6,258 bases of DNA, taken from positions 1 through 6,258 of the forward strand of contig JANYCL010000008.1 in assembly GCA_025360355.1 (NCBI GenBank), read 5' to 3'. The notes below the pieces were generated by a model. The model saw only the letters and a program-made list of their open reading frames with translations. It was not told the DNA's origin and ran no database searches. Shown here piece after piece: positions 5,675 through 6,258 of the stretch. This stretch comes from Sphingobacteriaceae bacterium. GTDB lineage: Bacteria; Bacteroidota; Bacteroidia; B-17B0; Aurantibacillaceae. How positions within the stretch are numbered: the stretch's first letter is position 1; the number at the start of each line of letters is the position of its first letter. The translations under genes and the position numbers were made by a program.

Positions 5675-5697
5675 ATGCGTAACGTAGCCTTTTTTTT
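5671..5697 (+). terminator. Terminator-like hairpin spanning the peptidase start codon
   Basis: Bases 5671-5677 pair with 5683-5689 (7 base pairs, one T-G wobble) around the loop CGTAA, followed directly by eight T residues (5690-5697). In form this is a short intrinsic terminator 29 bases after the ybeY stop. The ATG at 5675-5677 is inside the 5' arm, and the T-tract encodes Phe-Phe-Leu of the signal peptide. Confidence 0.55.
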
Positions 5698-6258
5698 ATT
5701 CCTGCCGGTTTTTGTTTTTTCGCAAAGCAAATACACGCATGCCGATTCTTTACGGGGAAAAATAACAAAAGAACTTCTTTGGTGGAACGTTTTGCATTAT
5801 GAGTTGCACGCCTCGTTCAATGAAAAAGACAGCTCGGTTTCAGGATTCAATAAAACAACATATAAAGTTTTGTCACCTTTACAAACCATGCAAATTGATC
5901 TGCGTGAACCAATGATCTTAGACAGCGCCATCCAAAACAATAAAAAGTGTAATTGGAAAAAAGACGGCGACGTTTATTTTATAAACCTTAGTTCAGAACA
6001 AAAAACAAATTCCCAAAACAATATTACTTTTTATTTTCACGGTAAACCACGGGTTGCAAAATTACCACCATGGGATGGGGGATTGGTTTTGAAAAAAGAT
6101 AAAAATAAAAATCCGTGGATCTCTATTGCTTGTCAGGGTATGGCCGGAAGCGTTTGGTTTCCGAACAAAGATCACATGTATGATGAACCGGACAGTGTTT
6201 CGTTTTTTATTACTGCACCAAAAGATCTGGTTGCTGTCGCTTGTGGAAGATTACGTTC
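5675..6258 (+). CDS. Secreted M1-family metallopeptidase, N-terminal part (194 aa, runs off the window)
   Basis: M1 peptidases are zinc aminopeptidases that remove N-terminal residues from peptides. This copy begins with a clear Sec signal peptide (Arg2, hydrophobic 4-15, likely cleavage after Ser16), so it is exported. There is no lipobox. Residues 28-194 are the M1 N-terminal beta domain: RGKIT then WWNVLHYELHASF (36-48), MQIDLREPM (72-80), HGKPRVAKLPPWDGG (122-136), NPWISIACQG (146-155), WFPNKDHMYDEPDS (161-174) and CGRLR at the window edge. These match the Bacteroidota secreted M1 group. The GAMEN and HExxH-type active-site motifs lie beyond the window, so activity cannot be judged. The start codon is supported by the signal peptide even though it lies in a hairpin. 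It follows ybeY by 33 bases and may be a separate transcript. Confidence 0.92.
   Translation, partial: MRNVAFFLFLPVFVFSQSKYTHADSLRGKITKELLWWNVLHYELHASFNEKDSSVSGFNKTTYKVLSPLQTMQIDLREPMILDSAIQNNKKCNWKKDGDVYFINLSSEQKTNSQNNITFYFHGKPRVAKLPPWDGGLVLKKDKNKNPWISIACQGMAGSVWFPNKDHMYDEPDSVSFFITAPKDLVAVACGRLR

Overview
The window looks like an A+T-rich chromosomal housekeeping segment from a member of the Bacteroidota. Four lines of evidence agree. The promoters are of the TTTG / TAnnTTTG type, with exact -7 boxes at 1153-1160, 2442-2449 and, on the minus strand, 2369-2362. No gene has a clear Shine-Dalgarno sequence; starts are preceded by A-rich leaders. A DUF5606-type protein is present, a family I know only from this phylum. 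The order rplU-rpmA-serS is also a Bacteroidota arrangement. Genus and species cannot be named from this sequence.

Layout: positions 1-143 are mostly non-coding, perhaps with the tail of an upstream gene. A 333-residue helix-turn-helix protein (144-1145) is followed by a DUF5606 protein with its own promoter and a lysine-rich tail (1185-1724). A strong intrinsic terminator (1744-1775) separates this pair from gmk, which converges on it from the minus strand (2358-1786). gmk and rplU diverge from a 124-base promoter region. rplU (2483-2950) and rpmA (3017-3277) encode ribosomal proteins bL21 and bL27 and end at a strong terminator (3305-3335). Next comes a tightly packed set: serS (3355-4629), a putative lipoprotein (4631-5209, 1 base after serS) and ybeY (5210-5641, 0 bases after the lipoprotein). 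Last is the start of a secreted M1-family peptidase (5675 to the window end, truncated before its active site).

Most genes serve translation: two 50S proteins, a tRNA synthetase and an rRNA-maturation factor. gmk supplies GDP/GTP precursors. The lipoprotein between serS and ybeY, the DUF5606 protein and the HTH protein have no function I can assign.

I see no mobile element, CRISPR array, tRNA or rRNA, and no obviously new multi-gene system. The best leads are at the RNA level: a probably leaderless gmk transcript, a terminator-like hairpin that contains the start codon of the M1 peptidase and has a competing upstream fold, and a long imperfect hairpin between rplU and rpmA.
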